Assembly: GCA_004963905.1 (NCBI GenBank)
Contig: SUGL01000002.1
Location: forward strand, 124,001-188,000
Direction: 5' to 3'
Origin: Mesorhizobium sp.
Lineage (GTDB): Bacteria; Pseudomonadota; Alphaproteobacteria; Rhizobiales; Rhizobiaceae
Length of the DNA: 64,000 nt
The notes beneath the pieces are model-generated. The model did not search any database, was not told the origin of the DNA, and saw nothing but the letters and a program-made list of their open reading frames with translations. How positions within the stretch are numbered: position 1 is the first letter of the stretch; each line of letters opens with the position of its first letter. A program made the position numbers and the translations under genes. Positions 60,938 through 64,000 of this stretch are shown here, one piece after another.

Positions 60938-61888
60938 TCAATTAGGGGATGGCAGGCCTGTAATGCCTGGCCGCTCGGGCCGGGTCTGCCGCTTGAACTC
61001 GAATGCGATATGCACGAGCAGCGCCGTCACCACGACCGCGCCGCCGATGATGGTGCGCACCGACGGCACCTCGGAATGGACGAGCCAGACCCAGATCGGG
61101 CCGAGGATCGGCTCGAAGGTGCCGAGCAGTGCCGCGACGGCCGCCGGCACGAGCCGCGCGCCCATGGCGAAAAAGGCAAGGCCGACGCCGAGATTGATGA
61201 CGCCGAAGGCGAAGAGAAAGCCCATGTCGCGCCCGGAGACGGCGAACTCGGTGGCCTGCGAGGCGGCAAAGGCACCGGCCAGCAGCGCGCCGAGACACGT
61301 GGCCGGAACCATGCGCACATGGGCGAAGCGCCGGGTGATCACGGTCGCGAACGAAAACATCACCGCGATCAGCAGCGCCAGCCCGTCGCCTATCGGCGAG
61401 ACGGCGCCGCCCAAAGATTCCGAGACCATGATGGCGACGCCGGTGATGACGGCGGCAATTGCCGCCCAGGTCCCCGGGCTCACACGTTCGCGAAACAGCA
61501 CCCAGGCGAGCAAGGCCGCCAGAAGCGGCACGCCTGCCTGCATCAACAAGATGTTCGCGACCGTCGTGTAGGCGAGCGCGACGATGAAGCTCGTCGAAGC
61601 GGTGGCAAAGCAGAAGGCGACGCCAAGCCCGGGCAACCCCATGTCGCGGAACAGTTTCGAGGTGCCGCGCCAGCCGTCGCGCCAGACCATGAAGGCGATG
61701 AGGAAGGCCACCGCCCAGAGCGAGCGCCAGAACACCACTGTCCAGCTGTCGCCGACATGGATGAAGCGGGCGATGGTGCCGCCAAAACTCCACATCAGCG
61801 CCGACAGGAAGACCAGCAGCATGCCGATCCGCTCCTCGCGCGGCGAGACGACAGGCAAGGCGATGCGAGGCGAAGCGGTTTCGGACAT
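60938..61888 (-). CDS. EamA/DMT-family permease
   Basis: About 316 residues with ten predicted membrane segments and two EamA repeats: IGMLLVFLSALMWSFGGTIA opens the first, and GDGLALLIAVMFSFATVITR the second. LAYTTVANILLMQAGVPLLA and GTFEPILGPIWVWLVHSEVP are the typical repeat ends. Inner-membrane metabolite exporter or transporter, substrate unknown. The start is ambiguous: MSETASPRIA (61888) is used, but ATGs at 61930 (TGGGAG upstream) and 61996 are in frame. Confidence 0.88.
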   Translation of the reverse strand: MSETASPRIALPVVSPREERIGMLLVFLSALMWSFGGTIARFIHVGDSWTVVFWRSLWAVAFLIAFMVWRDGWRGTSKLFRDMGLPGLGVAFCFATASTSFIVALAYTTVANILLMQAGVPLLAALLAWVLFRERVSPGTWAAIAAVITGVAIMVSESLGGAVSPIGDGLALLIAVMFSFATVITRRFAHVRMVPATCLGALLAGAFAASQATEFAVSGRDMGFLFAFGVINLGVGLAFFAMGARLVPAAVAALLGTFEPILGPIWVWLVHSEVPSVRTIIGGAVVVTALLVHIAFEFKRQTRPERPGITGLPSPN

Positions 61889-62040
61889 GGACACGACTGT
61901 CAGCGAGTTGCGGGCGGCACGATCCACCATCTCCCATTGGCGTAGCGCAAAGGCGGGCGCCAGGCGTGATCCAGCATCCGCTGAAATGTGGGACAAAGCC
62001 GACTTACGCTTAGGAGCGGCGCAGGCTTAGCAGATGGGCA

Positions 62041-63489
62041 TCATCCCTGGAAATCGAAGGCGCTGAGGCCCGTCACCATCTCATCGAGGCCGAGCGGCCG
62101 CGTCACGGGCGGCTCGGCGCGCGCCAGGCAGCCGACGCGCTCGCAGAGCCTGCAGGCCGGACCGACCGGCGTTGCGAAGGCCGTGCCCTGCGCGGTCTTG
62201 CCGGCGGCCGGCCCAGGCAGCGCCGCGCTGTAGACGATCTCGTCGCGAAAGCCGATGTCGCAGCCGAGCAGAAGCGCGGTGCGCCGCGGCCGCTCGGAGA
62301 AGGCGCCTTGCGGCCCTTCGAGCGTGCGGGCGATGCAGAGGAACTCGGCGCCGTCGGGCATTTCCACCGCCTCGACCAGGATCCGGCCCGGCTGCGAGAA
62401 GGCCGCATGTACCGGAAGCTTCGGGCAGGCGCCGCCGAAACGGCTTTGCGGATAGCCCTGGCTGCCCGCCTTGCGGAAGCGGTTGCCGGCATTGTCGACC
62501 TCCAGCATGAAGAACGGCACGCCCGCCGCGCCTGGCCGCTGCAGCATGGTCAGGCGGTTTGCCGCCTGCTCGAAGGACACGCCGAAACGCGAGCGCAGAA
62601 CGTCGATGTCGTAGCGGGCGCGGATCGCGGCTGCGTGAAAGGCCTGGTAGGGCATCATCAGCGCGTGCGCGGCATAGCGGCCGAGCTCGAAACGGGCGAG
62701 CCGGCGCGCCTCGTCGGTCGCCAGCTTCAACGCCTGGATCTCAGCGGCCACGGCGACGGTCATGCGCATCAGGCTCGCCTCCATGGCGACCTCGCGCAAC
62801 TGATCGAAGGGGGAGAGCCGCTCGGACAGGAACAGGCGTTGCGAATGGCGGTCATAACGCCTGCGCCAGTTCGGCATGGTGGCGACGGGCAGCACCTTGA
62901 CCACGATGCCGTGCTCACGCCTCAGCCAAGCTTTCAGCGCGCCGAACAGGTCGTCTCCAGGATCGAGCAGCGAAATGAAGGCTTCCGCTTCCTCCTCCAG
63001 CGCGGCGAAATGGTTCGGCCGACGCTCGAAGGTCTCGTGCACTTCATCGACAGGCAGCCGCGTGCCGGACAATGCGGTTGTCCTGCCTTCGCGCGCCAGA
63101 AGCTCATTGAGATCCGACAGCCGCTCGGCCTGCTCGCGATAGGCGCGAAACAGCTTTACCATCGCCGTGGAGGCGTTCGGCGCGATCTCGGCGAGATCGA
63201 TCAGTTCCTGGTCCCCCGGCAATTCGCCGGCCAGCAGCGGATCGCCGAACACTTCCTTCAGCGCCGCAATCGACCCTTTGGTCTCGCCCTGCAGTTCGTG
63301 CGGATCGATCTTGTAGACGGACGCCAGCTTGAGGATCAACTGAACCGTCAGCGGCCGCTGGTTGCGCTCGATGAGGTTGAGATAGGACGGCGAGATGGCC
63401 AGCCCTTCGGCCATCGCCGTCTGGGTCAGCCCCTTGGCGTTGCGAAGCCGGCGGATGCGCGGCCCGGCAAAGATTTTCTGGTCGGCCAA
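62041..63489 (-). CDS. scfR: ScfR-type XRE regulator (short-chain fatty acyl-CoA regulator)
   Basis: 482 residues. N-terminal XRE HTH ([40 protein letters not shown]). A middle IrrE-like domain has lost the HExxH ([14 protein letters not shown]). The C-terminal ScfR domain has [20 protein letters not shown] and the Cys cluster [12 protein letters not shown]. This is the RamB/ScfR architecture that couples acetyl-/short-chain acyl-CoA metabolism to transcription. Divergent from aceA with a 247-base gap, so direct control of isocitrate lyase is likely. Confidence 0.9.
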   Translation of the reverse strand: MADQKIFAGPRIRRLRNAKGLTQTAMAEGLAISPSYLNLIERNQRPLTVQLILKLASVYKIDPHELQGETKGSIAALKEVFGDPLLAGELPGDQELIDLAEIAPNASTAMVKLFRAYREQAERLSDLNELLAREGRTTALSGTRLPVDEVHETFERRPNHFAALEEEAEAFISLLDPGDDLFGALKAWLRREHGIVVKVLPVATMPNWRRRYDRHSQRLFLSERLSPFDQLREVAMEASLMRMTVAVAAEIQALKLATDEARRLARFELGRYAAHALMMPYQAFHAAAIRARYDIDVLRSRFGVSFEQAANRLTMLQRPGAAGVPFFMLEVDNAGNRFRKAGSQGYPQSRFGGACPKLPVHAAFSQPGRILVEAVEMPDGAEFLCIARTLEGPQGAFSERPRRTALLLGCDIGFRDEIVYSAALPGPAAGKTAQGTAFATPVGPACRLCERVGCLARAEPPVTRPLGLDEMVTGLSAFDFQG

Positions 63490-63736
63490 TCATCTATCCT
63501 TGACAAGAATTTACACGGAAGCGCGTGGTCGTCGCCCGCCAGCCTTTTACAATCATGACAAATTTACAGCACCGGCCTGTCAAACACAACACAGTTTTTC
63601 TCTTATTTTTCGCGAGAACCCTTGGTTTTTCTGGCTCTTTTTGCGTCGCAATGTAAATGATGTCACACACCAGCGGCGCCGAAATGACTTCCACAAAGGC
63701 GCCATCCGAAGAAGCAGAACCGATCTGGAGCAACCG
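63490..63736. promoter_or_regulatory. scfR/aceA divergent control region with repeated TGACAA..ATTTACA
   Basis: TGACAAGAATTTACA (63501-63515) and TGACAAATTTACA (63556-63568) are near-identical direct repeats; an inverted TGTAAAT lies at 63652-63658. Candidate ScfR/RamB-type operators. AT-rich compared with the surroundings. Confidence 0.55.
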
Positions 63737-64000
63737 ATGACTGATTTTTACAACCTCGTCCCGTCCGCGCCGGAAGGCCGTTTCGACGGTATCGAACGGC
63801 CCTATTCACCCGAGGACGTGAAGCGGCTGCGCGGTTCGGTCCAGATTCGCCAAACGCTTGCCGAAATGGGTGCGAACCGGCTGTGGAAGCTCATCCGCGA
63901 GGAGGACTTCGTCAACGCGCTCGGCGCCATGTCGGGCAACCAGGCCATGCAGCAGGTCAGGGCGGGCTTGAAGGCGATCTATCTGTCGGGCTGGCAGGTC
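63737..64000 (+). CDS. aceA: isocitrate lyase, 5' part
   Basis: First 88 codons, running off the window. [40 protein letters not shown] and [20 protein letters not shown] followed by [13 protein letters not shown] match the N terminus of bacterial isocitrate lyase. It splits isocitrate into glyoxylate and succinate in the glyoxylate cycle. CTGGAGCAACCG precedes the ATG. The active-site KKCGH lies outside. Confidence 0.93.
   Translation, partial: MTDFYNLVPSAPEGRFDGIERPYSPEDVKRLRGSVQIRQTLAEMGANRLWKLIREEDFVNALGAMSGNQAMQQVRAGLKAIYLSGWQV

Overview
The window reads as high-GC chromosome of a rhizobial alphaproteobacterium, most likely Mesorhizobium or a close relative. Pointers are a DUF768 protein, two DUF1127 proteins, an alpha-type gshA, a phasin gene, a ScfR-aceA divergent pair, a carrier-protein amino acid ligase operon of the type described in Bradyrhizobium and Agrobacterium, and many rhizobial intergenic palindromes (RIME-like). 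Assignments rest on reading the translated sequence and recalled family knowledge; no database search was run.

Layout. 1-13.8 kb is mostly housekeeping: the 3' end of an alpha-hydroxy acid oxidase, a PPP-type phosphatase, a glutamine amidotransferase, rsmE, gshA, a DUF937 protein with internal repeats, an LsrB/VtlR-like LysR regulator divergent from a DUF1127 gene, a CHASE4-GGDEF-EAL protein, xseA and a DmpA-type peptidase. 13.8-19.4 kb is a drug-efflux locus (LysR, EmrA-like, EmrB-like with a frameshift, a CMD-family protein without its CxxC). Its divergent promoter has a diverged second copy 1.6 kb away in front of the second DUF1127 gene. 19.7-23.5 kb encodes a heterodimeric ABC exporter with one degenerate ATP site.

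23.5-31.4 kb (minus strand) holds a translationally coupled GH2 glycosidase and double alpha/beta-hydrolase, and upstream a tight four-gene operon: carrier protein, acyl-CoA dehydrogenase-like flavoprotein, amino acid:[carrier protein] ligase and DUF1839. The ligase keeps the family's zinc ligands. The product of such operons is, as far as I know, not established, and this is the most interesting protein-level system here.

31.7-43.4 kb is a sugar-acid catabolic island: four enolase-superfamily enzymes, a NIPSNAP protein, a FadR-type GntR regulator, a CUT1 ABC transporter and an RraA/aldolase-family protein. An AraC-type remnant marks its right edge. 43.6-46.6 kb has a cupin, a small ORF, a winged-helix/TPR regulator, a tyrosine-recombinase remnant and tRNA-His, together looking like the eroded end of a tRNA-anchored island.

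46.76-46.88 kb, downstream of the phasin gene, has three consecutive hairpins on the minus strand, each with CCTCCTCCC in its loop. This is the hallmark of the CcsR/cuckoo small RNAs. The rest contains a 1293-residue PAS sensor kinase related to PdhS/PleC/DivJ, acetoacetyl-CoA synthetase, an AsmA-like protein, a PotFGHI-type polyamine transporter, an EamA exporter, ScfR and the start of isocitrate lyase. Phasin, acetoacetyl-CoA synthetase, ScfR and aceA suit an organism that stores PHB and recycles it through C2 metabolism.
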